Notes under the pieces: model-generated
The model's database searches: none
Told to the model about the DNA's origin: nothing
Seen by the model: only the letters and a program-made list of their open reading frames with translations
Made by a program: the position numbers and the translations under genes
Assembly: GCA_013792135.1 (NCBI GenBank)
Contig: VMSP01000024.1
Span: 1-57,734 of the forward strand
Length of the DNA stretch: 57,734 nt
DNA from: Desulfocapsa sp.
GTDB taxonomy: Bacteria > Desulfobacterota > Desulfobulbia > Desulfobulbales > Desulfocapsaceae
Reading direction: 5' to 3'
Shown: piece after piece, positions 26,191 through 34,497 of the stretch
Layout of the letters: each line of letters opens with the position of its first letter
How positions within the stretch are numbered: position 1 is the first letter of the stretch

Positions 26191-26224
26191 GGATGCCCGT
26201 TATTTTGGGCATCCTTTTTTTTTT
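26191..26224 (+). terminator. rho-independent terminator of the cytochrome gene
   Basis: GGATGCCC (26191-26198) pairs perfectly with GGGCATCC (26207-26214), followed by at least ten T. Eight A precede the stem, so it could act in both directions. Confidence 0.95.
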
Positions 26225-26269
26225 ATTCTATTGGCACAATAAAGTGCAGTTTGCATAGATTGTAATAAA

Positions 26270-26430
26270 GAGGGGACAGGTTATCTCATTAACCTTCCTC
26301 TGTTATCCTTACTTTGTAACTTCGTTTGCCAACAGGATAGCTGAAAATCATGTCCTGACGTGTCTTGTGTGCTCGGCCCCTCTGTTCATCAAATGGATAT
26401 GATCTCCTGTCCTGTCAATGGAGAAACACA
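26270..26430 (-). pseudogene. decayed copy of the tilS 3' end
   Basis: About 110 bp resembling the 3' end of the intact tilS at 30270-30390, in the same orientation. An identical 14-base block GGATAGCTGAAAAT (26335-26348) matches 30313-30326, and the surrounding sequence agrees at roughly 70 percent over about 80 bases (TTTGCC, TCTTGTG, ATGGAT and others). The translated frame is broken by shifts. It is a remnant of duplication or rearrangement, not a gene. Confidence 0.6.
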
Positions 26431-26683
26431 GTACTCTTCCAGGCAGAGGAATAAACTTCGTTGTAATCTTCCCATTAACCATGATATCTTTTTTTGAGCT
26501 TCATATACCTGTTTTTGTCTCGTAAGCAACTGATGACAGAAAAATAGATATTGTGAAGATAGATTGTTTCAGTATTTTATGTAAGATGTCTTCCTGCCGT
26601 TCGACGAGTCTCAGGGGTAATATGTTCGACAAAATTCTTGTTATACTGTTCGGACTTACTAACCATCACAGCAGGAGGATGTA

Positions 26684-26833
26684 ATGGTAACAGTAAAAAA
26701 AAACTATCGTAGAGAAATCGATATGGGATGATCTGCCCGGCAGATGTTGCGCAAGGCGGAACGAGATGGGCTTGAGACACTGATTGCAAAGATGCTGGTG
26801 GCCCTGCGTCCTCTGGCGGTGATCGAAGGGTGA
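26684..26833 (+). pseudogene. chimeric remnant: CooS-like N-terminus joined to rtcB 3' tail, in-frame TGA
   Basis: A 50-codon frame opens with an ATG after AGGAGG, is interrupted by TGA at 26729-26731, and stays open to 26833. The last 41 bases match the end of rtcB (19850-19890) at 38 positions and in the same reading frame (MLVALRPLAVIEG against VLVALRPLAVIKG). The preceding SARQMLRKAERDGLET recalls the N-terminal helix of nickel carbon-monoxide dehydrogenase (CooS); this part is a weak resemblance. A 6-bp inverted repeat (ATCTGC-CCG-GCAGAT, 26731-26745) directly follows the TGA. The simplest reading is a deletion product with a nonsense codon. Confidence 0.45.
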
Positions 26834-26888
26834 GAGTGGAATTTGGGTATGGGACTTTCTATGTGGGGATTTGAATTTGAGTAAGAAC

Positions 26889-27527
26889 ATGATCTCCTTT
26901 GAAGCTGTGATCATCGGCATGCAGGGCAGAATACTGGTACAGGATGTCTCTTTTTCCATCATGACCGGGGAAAAGGTGGTCTTGCGCGGCAGATCGGGCA
27001 GCGGCAAGACCACCCTGCTCAAGTCCCTGGTCGGTGGGGCGCGGATCACACAAGGGGTTATTCGGGTCAATGGCCTTGCTGTCCTGCCCGAGAACATCCA
27101 GCGGATCCGGCAGGATCTTGCCTACATCCCCCAGGAGCCGATCGTCAGCCAGGAGACCGCGGCAGAGGATCTGCTGCTGCCCTTCACCTTCAAGGCCCAC
27201 AGCGGCAAGGAGCCGACCGCGGCCCAGATTGAGGCGGTGCTTGCCCGGCTTCTGCTTGATCCCGCCATTTTCAGGCAGAAAAGCTCCACCCTCTCCGGTG
27301 GCGAAAAGCAGCGGCTGGTCATTGCCCGGGCAATCCTGCTCGACAAGCGGATCTTTCTCGCTGACGAGATCACCTCGGCCCTCGATCCGGAGAGTAAAGA
27401 TGCAGTCTTTTCTTTTCTCCTGGAGTCTGAGCACACCGTGCTTTCCATCTCCCACGACCCGGAGTGGATTGGCCGTTGCAACCGGGTTTTTACCATCGAG
27501 AATGGTATCCTCCGGGAGGAGAAATAA
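26889..27527 (+). CDS. fetA: ABC transporter ATP-binding protein, FetA-like
   Basis: About 212 residues from the ATG (TTG at 26871 is in frame). Walker A is GRSGSGKTTLLKSL, Q-loop PQEP, signature STLSGGEKQR, Walker B RIFLADEITSALDPES and the switch His in ISHDPEW. The gene overlaps by one base the start of the FetB-type membrane gene. FetAB (YbbL/YbbM) exports iron and protects against oxidative stress. The assignment rests mainly on the partner. GC-rich compared with the neighbouring hypothetical gene. Confidence 0.8.
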   Translation: MISFEAVIIGMQGRILVQDVSFSIMTGEKVVLRGRSGSGKTTLLKSLVGGARITQGVIRVNGLAVLPENIQRIRQDLAYIPQEPIVSQETAAEDLLLPFTFKAHSGKEPTAAQIEAVLARLLLDPAIFRQKSSTLSGGEKQRLVIARAILLDKRIFLADEITSALDPESKDAVFSFLLESEHTVLSISHDPEWIGRCNRVFTIENGILREEK

Positions 27528-28327
27528 TGGAAGCTCTTGATATCCCTCTGGCCAGATTTGCTCTGCTCTACCTCTTGCTGCTTTTGCCTCTTTACTTTCT
27601 CCAGCGACTGAAGCTCGGCCTTGGCCGCGAGGTGCTGATGAGTGTTGTACGGATGAGCGTGCAACTCTTTCTGGTGGGGATCTACCTTAAGTACATCTTC
27701 GCCATCAACAGTCTCCTGGTCAATATCCTCTGGATCCTGGTGATCATGGTGGTCGCCAACCTGAACATCCTCAAAAAAGCAGGTCTAGCCGTCAGAAAAC
27801 TTTTCTGGCCCTCGCTGGCCGGAGTGGCCTGCGGTACCCTTGTCGTATTGGGCGTCTTTCTCTTTCTCGTGGTCCGGCCAACCCCTCTCTATGACGCACG
27901 CTACATGATTCCCCTGGCCGGCATGCTGCTCGGCAACTGCATGAACGGCAATATCCTTTCCCTGGAACGCTTTTATTCGGGGCTGCGCAAGAGCGAAAGC
28001 ACCTTCCTCTCCTATCTGCTCATGGGGGCCACCCTCAAGGAGGCGGTCCATCCCTTCATGCGGGAGGCGATACGCAGCTCGCTGGCTCCCACCATCGCCT
28101 CCATGATGACCATCGGCATCGTCTCTCTGCCCGGCATGATGACCGGTCAGATCCTGGGCGGTTCCTTTCCGCTGGTGGCCATCAAGTATCAGATCATGAT
28201 CATGATAGGCATCTTCAGCAGCCTGGTGATTTCCATGGTGGCCAGCCTCTATCTCAGCCTGCCCTTTGCCTTTGACCGGATGCTGATGCTCCGGCCCGAG
28301 ATCTTTGCCGGCAAGAAAAAAGGCTGA
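27527..28327 (+). CDS. fetB: iron export permease, FetB/UPF0014 family
   Basis: 266 residues with about seven membrane segments. The family motifs are RMSVQLFLVGIYLKYIF, IPLAGMLLGNCMNGNILSLERF, LKEAVHPFMREAIRSSLAPTI and GIVSLPGMMTGQILGGSFP. The start ATG overlaps the fetA stop (TAATG), with GGGAGGA as ribosome site. It forms with FetA a half-size ABC exporter for iron. Confidence 0.88.
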   Translation: MEALDIPLARFALLYLLLLLPLYFLQRLKLGLGREVLMSVVRMSVQLFLVGIYLKYIFAINSLLVNILWILVIMVVANLNILKKAGLAVRKLFWPSLAGVACGTLVVLGVFLFLVVRPTPLYDARYMIPLAGMLLGNCMNGNILSLERFYSGLRKSESTFLSYLLMGATLKEAVHPFMREAIRSSLAPTIASMMTIGIVSLPGMMTGQILGGSFPLVAIKYQIMIMIGIFSSLVISMVASLYLSLPFAFDRMLMLRPEIFAGKKKG

Positions 28328-28557
28328 GGAGGGGGAGGATGAAATCCTCTGCCCAATAAAACCCGGGGTTGGGTGAAAGATTCCCGTGCCCTCTTTTTAT
28401 CTTTGTGATGGGGGGATGTTTTGGGTACGGTAATTCCTATTGCATGGAGTGGGGCGATCACGGAAGTGGTTGTTTTCGTCTCTTTTGGCTTATATCTCCG
28501 GCTATCTTTGTTTTCGGCATGATAGTCAGATCTGTAGAATAATTTGGAAGGGTTTAT
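28328..28557. other. spacer between fetB and the unknown gene
   Basis: 230 bp with no gene recognised. GC-rich at the fetB side and AT-rich towards the next gene, which fits a junction of unrelated DNA. Confidence 0.3.
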
Positions 28558-29337
28558 ATGGCACAAGTATATTACGCACGTCTCTTGTTGGAGTGTTGGG
28601 GAATAAAAGTGGAAGATATACCCACATCCGACAGATCGCGGAAGAAAGAAGCAGACTTTGTTGCGACTTTTGGCACTACGCGGGTACTAATTGAAGAAAA
28701 AACGAAGGAAGATAATGCGGAGAATATAACTGCTCGCGCGCAGCAATTAGAAAGTGGTGAAATCTACGCAAAAACAATTCCTCTCGTCCGGAATGAAACT
28801 CTGTCGGGCATTATTCGGGATGCAGCCAAACAGTTGCGCTCATCATCCGACAAACCACATGACTTCAGGCTAATTTGGTTTACAGCAACAGGACCAGACG
28901 CTGAAGCCAAATATGAGCAATTCATGGCAACCTTGTATGGGCGTACAAATATATTTGAAATGAATTCAGAAGGGTATCTGCGTTGCTATTTCTTCAGAAA
29001 TAGTGACTTCTACCGTCGGGCATCTGTAGTTGATGGGGCAATTGTTGCTTATACGCACGGTAATTCGATTTCTGCTAAATTGTGTTTAAACCCACTGTCT
29101 CCGCGCTTTTCAGAGCTTAGGAGCTCTCCGATCATTGAACCATTCTGCACGGCAATAGAAGACCCAATTGAACTCGAATCGGATGGTATGGCCTTTATTC
29201 TTGACACGGATCTCAATCGTAAGAACAAAGGCCCACTTTTAGCATATCTGCAAGAGAAATACTCTACAAGGCCGCTCATGAAAATCGATCTTGGCTACAC
29301 AGGAGCATCAATTCTTGTTCAAAAGGATGATGCATAA
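28558..29337 (+). CDS. unrecognised protein with possible PD-(D/E)XK nuclease core
   Basis: 259 residues, not recognised as a known family. Ribosome site GGAAGGG. The N-terminal part EADFVATFGTTRVLIEEKTKED has the layout of a PD-(D/E)XK nuclease: Asp33, twelve residues, then Glu46-x-Lys48 at the end of a hydrophobic strand. A charged helix (ENITARAQQLESGEIY) and an alternating strand (DFRLIWFTATG) follow. The remaining residues give no family clue. The gene seems AT-richer than the adjacent fetAB and is not coupled to another gene, which suggests acquisition. It may be a restriction- or defence-type protein, but no partner gene is present. Confidence 0.5.
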   Translation: MAQVYYARLLLECWGIKVEDIPTSDRSRKKEADFVATFGTTRVLIEEKTKEDNAENITARAQQLESGEIYAKTIPLVRNETLSGIIRDAAKQLRSSSDKPHDFRLIWFTATGPDAEAKYEQFMATLYGRTNIFEMNSEGYLRCYFFRNSDFYRRASVVDGAIVAYTHGNSISAKLCLNPLSPRFSELRSSPIIEPFCTAIEDPIELESDGMAFILDTDLNRKNKGPLLAYLQEKYSTRPLMKIDLGYTGASILVQKDDA

Positions 29338-29340
29338 TAT

Positions 29341-29384
29341 TTGTTCATCTGGCACGACTTGGTCGCTCCCGACCAGATGAACAA
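29341..29384. terminator. 12-bp perfect inverted repeat after the unknown gene
   Basis: TTGTTCATCTGG (29341-29352) and its exact complement at 29373-29384, 20-nt loop. It lies 3 bp after the stop codon. No T tract follows, so it may act as an RNA stabiliser or processing site. Confidence 0.4.
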
Positions 29385-29499
29385 TGGCGTATGCGCTCAC
29401 AAGCGTGGAAATTATGAGCACAGAATCAGGCACTGAACACGTGCAGGAAGAACTCCAGTATGAGGCCATTTCTGATCTTTCTGAGGTCCTCCTCTCACT

Positions 29500-30225
29500 A
29501 TGATCATTAACTTTTGGGGAAACCTGAAAGGACTGTTACGGCCTCCATTCAGGGGAGAGAAGAGGGTTGAGTACGAACTCAGCCGCAAGGCCTCAGTCAA
29601 GGATATCGTCGAGTCCTTCGGGGTTCCCCATACCGAGGTCGGGCGCTTGACCATTGCTGGCCGCGACATCTCTTTTTCCTCTCCCGGTTCCCATGATGAC
29701 AGAGTGGATGTGTATCCTCTCTGCCCCCCGGTGGATGTATTGACCCCGACGCTCCTGCGGCCGGAGCCTCTGGCCGCCATCACCTTTGCGGTCGATGTGA
29801 ATGTCGGCAAACTGGCCAGCCTGCTGCGAATGGCAGGCTTTGACACCTTTTACCGGAATTATATCTCTGATCCGGAATTAGTCATGGTCGCTGTGCAGGA
29901 AGGGCGCATAGTGCTGAGCCGGGATACAGATCTTTTAAAACGGAAAGAGCTGGTTTACGGCTATCTCGTGCGAGAAATCTATCCGGAAAAACAGTTGGCT
30001 GAAGTTGTGCATCTCTTCGGGCTCAAGGACCAGTTGCAGCCCTTGAGCAGATGCATGCGCTGCAATGGGCTCTTGCAACCGGTTGACAAGGAGCAGGTCC
30101 TTGACCAACTGGAACCGCTGACCAGAAAATATTATCACGTCTTTCATCAGTGTTCGGAGTGTAAGCACATCTATTGGCCGGGAAGCCATCTTGACAGGAT
30201 GCTGAAGGTCTTGGATACATTGTGA
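29500..30225 (+). CDS. Mut7-C RNase-domain protein with ubiquitin-like N-terminus
   Basis: 241 residues. Residues 1-85 have a MoaD/ThiS-like ubiquitin fold pattern (VEYELSRKASVKDIVESFGVPHTEVGRL). Residues ~90-170 are a PIN-like Mut7-C domain with acidic residues in FAVDVNVGKLASLLRMAGFD and VLSRDTDLLKR. A zinc ribbon follows with CMRCNG and CSECKHIYWPG. The same layout is known in many bacteria, and an RNase role is inferred from the PIN-like fold. A 29-codon frame (29414-29503) overlaps its ATG as ATGA but lacks a good ribosome site. Confidence 0.85.
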   Translation: MIINFWGNLKGLLRPPFRGEKRVEYELSRKASVKDIVESFGVPHTEVGRLTIAGRDISFSSPGSHDDRVDVYPLCPPVDVLTPTLLRPEPLAAITFAVDVNVGKLASLLRMAGFDTFYRNYISDPELVMVAVQEGRIVLSRDTDLLKRKELVYGYLVREIYPEKQLAEVVHLFGLKDQLQPLSRCMRCNGLLQPVDKEQVLDQLEPLTRKYYHVFHQCSECKHIYWPGSHLDRMLKVLDTL

Positions 30226-30246
30226 TCACTTGATCACAGTGATGAA

Positions 30247-31329
30247 TTAAGACGAGCGCTCATCATCGTTGCTGCCTCCGGTCATCCCTCCCCGGTAATT
30301 GCATTTGCCGGCCGGATAGCTGAAAATTAGCTCCCGGCCTCTCTTGTGGACCCGCAATCCTTTGCTCAGATGGATTTGAGCTCCCCCTTGTCTCCTGTGG
30401 ACCAAATCGAGAAGCAGTTCTATTTGCCGGAATTGCGGTCGTTCCTCCATCTGCCAGCAACATTTTTCAAGGATGCGCCGTTGCAGGGCAGGGTGGCACT
30501 TACAGAACTCTTTGGTGTCTATCTGAATGATATGGGATGGTGCCTCAAGGGGGACCGGTTCAATGGTGATTACACTGACCGCCTCTTGCCAAGCCTTGCC
30601 AGCCATCTCTTCCAGCAGAGCTTCTTCATCCTCAAGGATCTGAGTGGTCTGGAGCAGGGTCTGGCGGATGGATTTGTTGAAGTGATCCTGCAGATAGGGC
30701 AGGAGGTCGAGTCGTACCCTGTTTCTGAGATATGTGCGTTCCAGATTGGAGCTGTCGACAGAGAAGGGGATCTGTTCTACCTGCAGATAGTAAAGCAGGG
30801 TCTCCTTGCTTTCGTGCAGGAGCGGCCGGATGACCCAGCTGTTTTTGAATTGCATTCCAGACAGTCCTTTGCGTCCGCTACCGCGGATAAGGCGGATCAG
30901 GATCTCCTCGGCTTGGTCATCAGCGGTATGGGCCACAGCTATTGCTGTTCCCTGGTATTGATGGCGCATTGCCTCCAGCGCTTGATAACGAAGGGTGCGG
31001 GCAGTCTCTTCAATGGATGTTTTCTCCTGCTGGACCGCAGTCCTGACATCGACGCTGACCCGTTCAAATCCGGCCTGTAACTGGTGAGCCAGGGCCTGCA
31101 CCAGCTCGATCTCCGCTCCGGTTTCATTTGGTCTCAGGCCGTGATCAACATAGACGGCAATAAATCTGACCAGCGGTAGGGTGGAGCAGAGGATATGAAG
31201 CAGGGCCACGGAGTCAGGACCGCCGGAGACTGCGACTATGACGGTATCTCCTCTTTGTGTCGGGGCCTGTTCTGTAACCAGGGCAGCGATACGTTGGCGC
31301 AGGATTGCGGGAGGTGTGGATTGTTTCAC
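30247..31329 (-). CDS. tilS: tRNA(Ile)-lysidine synthetase TilS
   Basis: 360 residues. The PP-loop SGGPDSVALLHIL lies at ~35-47, with DHGLRPNETGAE, AHTADDQAEEILIRLIRGSGRKGLSGM and LRNRVRLDLLPYL typical of TilS. It modifies C34 of the Ile-CAU tRNA to lysidine, essential for decoding AUA. A decayed copy of its 3' end lies at 26270-26430. It is 18 bp downstream of pntB and may be cotranscribed. Confidence 0.95.
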   Translation of the reverse strand: MKQSTPPAILRQRIAALVTEQAPTQRGDTVIVAVSGGPDSVALLHILCSTLPLVRFIAVYVDHGLRPNETGAEIELVQALAHQLQAGFERVSVDVRTAVQQEKTSIEETARTLRYQALEAMRHQYQGTAIAVAHTADDQAEEILIRLIRGSGRKGLSGMQFKNSWVIRPLLHESKETLLYYLQVEQIPFSVDSSNLERTYLRNRVRLDLLPYLQDHFNKSIRQTLLQTTQILEDEEALLEEMAGKAWQEAVSVITIEPVPLEAPSHIIQIDTKEFCKCHPALQRRILEKCCWQMEERPQFRQIELLLDLVHRRQGGAQIHLSKGLRVHKRGRELIFSYPAGKCNYRGGMTGGSNDDERSS

Positions 31330-31347
31330 GGGAATGTGCTTTGAGCT

Positions 31348-32736
31348 TTATTGTTTGAGGGTTGCCACTAATTTCTGCAGGGAAGATCTGGCGTCGCCAA
31401 AGAGCATCATGGTGTTGTCCATGAAGAAGAGTTCGTTTTCAATGCCGGCAAAACCAACACTCATGGAGCGTTTAAGGACAATCACCGTCGTAGCCTTTTC
31501 CACATCCAGCACCGGCATGCCGTAGATGGGGCTGCTGGGGTTGGTCTTGGCCGCAGGATTGACAACGTCGTTGGCTCCAATCACCAGGACTACATCGGTG
31601 CCTGCAAAATCATCATTAATGTCTTCCAGAGCAAACAGCTGCTCATAGGGGACATCGGCCTCGGCCAGCAGGACATTCATGTGGCCCGGCATCCGACCGG
31701 CAACGGGGTGGATGGCGTAGCGGACATTGACCCCCTGCTCGCCAAGATAGTCACCAAGCTCCCGGGTGGCGTGTTGGGCCTGGGCCGCGGCCATGCCGTA
31801 TCCGGGGACAATGATCAGTGATCCGGCATTGGCCAGGATTGTGGCCACATCCTCCACCTCATATCCCTTTATCGTTCCAGTCGGGCCTTCTCCTGTGTCG
31901 TCTGCAGATTCGATTATTTTGCCGAAGGCGGAAAACAGCACATTGGCCAGGGAGCGGTTCATGGCATCGCACATGATCTTGGTCAGAATGATACCGGAGG
32001 CGCCGACCAGAGAGCCGGTAATGATCAGGGCGTTATTGTTCAAGGCAAAACCCGTCATGGAAACGGCCAGGCCCGAATAGGAGTTGAGCAGGCAGATGAT
32101 AACCGGCATGTCAGCTCCGCCGATGGGAATAACGGCCAGCACGCCGAGAGACAGGGACAGGGCAAGAATGCCGAAAAAGACCAGCGTATTGCTGGGATCC
32201 TGGAAGAGCAGAGAGGCAAGGACAAGGGTGACCAGAACAATGGCACCATTGATAAATTGTTGCCCTGGATAGGTGATGGGACGGGTTGAGATCAGATCCT
32301 GGAGTTTTGCATAGGCCATGAGGGAACCGGTAAAGGTCAGTCCGCCGATGATCATGGAGAGGAGGAGGGTGATCAGGGTAAAGGAGTCAAATTCGGTGTT
32401 CGGGCCTCGAAACTCAGCCATGGCAACGAGAGCCGAGGCAGCCCCACCGCAGCCGTTGAACAGGGCCACCATCTCGGGCATGGAGGTCATCTTGACCTTG
32501 AGCGCGGCATAGCCTCCGATGACAGTGCCGATGATTATGCCGATAATGATCAGAGTGAAACCATGGAGCCCGGGTGTGGTCAAGGTTATGCCGATGGCAG
32601 CGGCCATGCCGATCATGGACAGGAGATTGCCCCTTTTGGCCGTGTTGGGAGAACTCAGATATTTGATGCCGAGCATGAAGAGCGTGGCGGAAAGAAGATA
32701 GATGAGATTGATGCTGTGATTAGACATGGGGTTCAC
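31348..32736 (-). CDS. pntB: NAD(P) transhydrogenase subunit beta
   Basis: 462 residues. About nine membrane segments fill residues 1-260 (ATPGLHG replaced by TTPGLHGFTLIIIGIIIG, then FNGCGGAASALVAMAEF), followed by the soluble NADP(H)-binding domain III with VPGYGMAAAQAQHATREL, MPGHMNVLLAEADVPY and the final MLFGDARSSLQKL. It couples hydride transfer between NADH and NADP+ to proton translocation. It is separated from pntAB by 262 bp containing tandem repeats. Confidence 0.95.
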   Translation of the reverse strand: MNPMSNHSINLIYLLSATLFMLGIKYLSSPNTAKRGNLLSMIGMAAAIGITLTTPGLHGFTLIIIGIIIGTVIGGYAALKVKMTSMPEMVALFNGCGGAASALVAMAEFRGPNTEFDSFTLITLLLSMIIGGLTFTGSLMAYAKLQDLISTRPITYPGQQFINGAIVLVTLVLASLLFQDPSNTLVFFGILALSLSLGVLAVIPIGGADMPVIICLLNSYSGLAVSMTGFALNNNALIITGSLVGASGIILTKIMCDAMNRSLANVLFSAFGKIIESADDTGEGPTGTIKGYEVEDVATILANAGSLIIVPGYGMAAAQAQHATRELGDYLGEQGVNVRYAIHPVAGRMPGHMNVLLAEADVPYEQLFALEDINDDFAGTDVVLVIGANDVVNPAAKTNPSSPIYGMPVLDVEKATTVIVLKRSMSVGFAGIENELFFMDNTMMLFGDARSSLQKLVATLKQ

Positions 32737-32998
32737 GTACTTTTTTGTGGTTTGTATGAAGGTAGCCCGGCACCATGAACGAATTTAAGGCCAACAGGGT
32801 GCTTGATTTCGGTTTTGATATTTCGAGCACAGTGAGAAATCTTGTTATCCGTGACGGGCATAAGATTTCTCCCGCTGGTCGAAATGACAAAAAAGGTTGA
32901 AATGACAGATCAGGTCGAAATGACAAAAAAAGAAAATTAGGATCTTGACAACAGGCTACTGAATGCCTCTTCCATGCATCCATTGTCCTCTTCCGTTC
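32737..32998. repeat. 18-bp tandem repeats inside the pnt gene cluster
   Basis: Spacer between pntAB and pntB. Three copies of GGTYGAAATGACA start at 32877, 32895 and 32913, an exact 18-bp period. The first copy is preceded by AAGATTTCTCCCGCT, so this is a copy (reverse orientation) of the dispersed TGTCATTTCGACC...GGGAGAAATC repeat also present near 39838 and 50988. The minus-strand frame through it (FLSFRP repeated) is a by-product of the repeat. Confidence 0.6.
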
Positions 32999-33283
32999 CT
33001 ATTTCTTGAACATCTGCAGCATCCGTCTGGTCACCATGTAGCCGCCAACCACATTGATGGTGGCAAAAATAACGGCCAGAAAGCCTATTAGAGAGATGGA
33101 GCTGAATGATTCAGAGTGTCCCGTGGCCAGAAGAGCTCCCACAATGGCAATGCCGGAGATGGCATTGGAGCCAGACATCAGGGGGGTGTGCAAGGTCGGC
33201 GGCACCTTGGCGATGAGTTCCGCCCCGGCAAAACAGGCAAGGACAAAAATGGTCAAGCCGATGATGATTGTTCCTGTATCCAT
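32999..33283 (-). CDS. pntAB: NAD(P) transhydrogenase subunit alpha 2
   Basis: 94 residues, three membrane helices: TGTIIIGLTIFVLACFAGAELI, SNAISGIAIVGALLATG and SLIGFLAVIFATINVVGGYMVTRRML. The VPPTLHTPLMSGSNAISGI motif is diagnostic for domain IIa of transhydrogenase. In this organism the alpha subunit is split into two genes. It starts 13 bp after pntAA. Confidence 0.93.
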   Translation of the reverse strand: MDTGTIIIGLTIFVLACFAGAELIAKVPPTLHTPLMSGSNAISGIAIVGALLATGHSESFSSISLIGFLAVIFATINVVGGYMVTRRMLQMFKK

Positions 33284-33296
33284 CTTTTTACTCCTG

Positions 33297-34439
33297 TTAT
33301 ATTTTCGAGTCGGCCATCAGCTTACTGGTCAACTCGTGGATCACCTGGCCGCCTTTGGTGACCAGCGAACCACGGGTAATTTCATCATCCATGTTCATCT
33401 TGAAGCCGTTTTCGTCACAGAGATGAAGAAGAAATTTCTCGATATTCCTGGAAAACATTTGACTGGCATGGAAAGACATGGTGGATGGCAGGTTACTGTG
33501 ACCGACAATGGTTACTCCATGGACCACTATGGTCTTTCCGGGCTGGGTCAGAGCGCAGTTGCCGCCCATCTCTGCGGCAAGGTCAACGATGACCGAACCC
33601 AATTTCATGCTTGCCACCTGAACCTCGCTGATCAGGATGGGTGCCTTGCGGCCTGGAATCAGGGCGGTGGGGATGACCACGTCGGACTTAGCAATGTGCT
33701 TGCTGATCAGCTCCGCCTGTTTCTGCTTATATTCGTCTGACATCTCCTTAGCATATCCGCCGCCCCCGGAACCGTCCTCACTGATCGGTACCTCAACAAA
33801 TCTGGCCCCCACCGAGTGCACCTGATCTTTGACTTCCGGCCGGACATCAAAGGCCTCCACCACGCCACCCAGACGTTTGGCGGTGGCGCAGGCCATGAGT
33901 CCGGCAACACCGGCGCCAAGAACCAGTACCTTCGCCGGAGCAATGGTGCCGGCAGCAGTCATGAGCATGGGAAAGAAACGATTGATGGTGTCTGCAGCCA
34001 GCAACACGGCCTTGTAGCCGGCAATAGTGCTCATGGAGCTGAGTACGTCCATGGATTGGGCAAGGGAGGTGCGGGGGATGATATCGAGCCCGAAGGAGGT
34101 GATCTGCTTTTCAGCCAGTTTTCTCACCAGTTCATGTCTGAGGGTAGATTGGATGATGGCGATGAGGACAGTGTCGTTTTTCAACATCTCCGCCTCTTGC
34201 AGTGAAGGTGGTCGCACCTTGATCACACAATCTGCCTGTCCTGCAAGTTCCTGCGGCGAGTTTACCAGAGTGGCACCAGCCTGTTCGTATTCATGGTCGC
34301 TATAGCCGGCGCTGCTTCCTGCACCTGTCTCAACCAGGAGTACAAACCCTTTTTTAGAGAGACGCTTAATCGAGTCAGGAGTAAGCGCGACCCGGTTTTC
34401 CCCTTCTTCTGTTTCCTTCAGGACGGCGAGTTTTATCAT
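33297..34439 (-). CDS. pntAA: NAD(P) transhydrogenase subunit alpha 1
   Basis: 380 residues, soluble domain I. It has the alanine-dehydrogenase-like fold, with KETEEGENRVALTPDSI at the start, VLVLGAGVAGLMACATAKRLGG as NAD-binding loop, and IPTALIPGRKAPILIS. It binds NAD(H) and works with PntAB and PntB. The full-length alpha of E. coli is about 510 residues, here divided. Confidence 0.93.
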   Translation of the reverse strand: MIKLAVLKETEEGENRVALTPDSIKRLSKKGFVLLVETGAGSSAGYSDHEYEQAGATLVNSPQELAGQADCVIKVRPPSLQEAEMLKNDTVLIAIIQSTLRHELVRKLAEKQITSFGLDIIPRTSLAQSMDVLSSMSTIAGYKAVLLAADTINRFFPMLMTAAGTIAPAKVLVLGAGVAGLMACATAKRLGGVVEAFDVRPEVKDQVHSVGARFVEVPISEDGSGGGGYAKEMSDEYKQKQAELISKHIAKSDVVIPTALIPGRKAPILISEVQVASMKLGSVIVDLAAEMGGNCALTQPGKTIVVHGVTIVGHSNLPSTMSFHASQMFSRNIEKFLLHLCDENGFKMNMDDEITRGSLVTKGGQVIHELTSKLMADSKI

Positions 34440-34497
34440 AGCTTCTTCTGTTGAGTTTTGGGTAAATGAAGCGGTGGCAGTCTCAGGATGGTAATGC

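Larger units (their letters stand above)
26162..26888. other. gene-poor region with gene debris
   Basis: About 730 bp with a terminator at its left end, a decayed tilS 3' piece, a chimeric rtcB-tail frame and no intact gene. A TTGTTATACTGTTCG stretch near 26636-26650 might be a relic promoter for the chimeric frame. Confidence 0.5.

Noticed and set aside
26370-26498. 42-codon minus-strand gene starting ATGGTTAATGGG
   Set aside because: It runs through the decayed tilS fragment, lacks a ribosome site, and is best read as debris.
26729-26731. Selenocysteine codon in the chimeric frame
   Set aside because: The following hairpin has a 6-bp stem with 3-nt loop and none of the bacterial SECIS loop features; the frame consists of gene fragments.
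29414-29503. 29-codon gene overlapping the Mut7-C gene start (ATGA)
   Set aside because: No convincing ribosome site and no recognisable sequence; the overlap can arise by chance.
32877-32925. CRISPR-like array
   Set aside because: Only three 13-bp units at an 18-bp period with near-identical spacers; no cas genes.
32720-32983. 87-codon minus-strand frame between pntAB and pntB
   Set aside because: Its sequence (FLSFRP repeated) is the translation of a tandem DNA repeat, without a ribosome site or family features.
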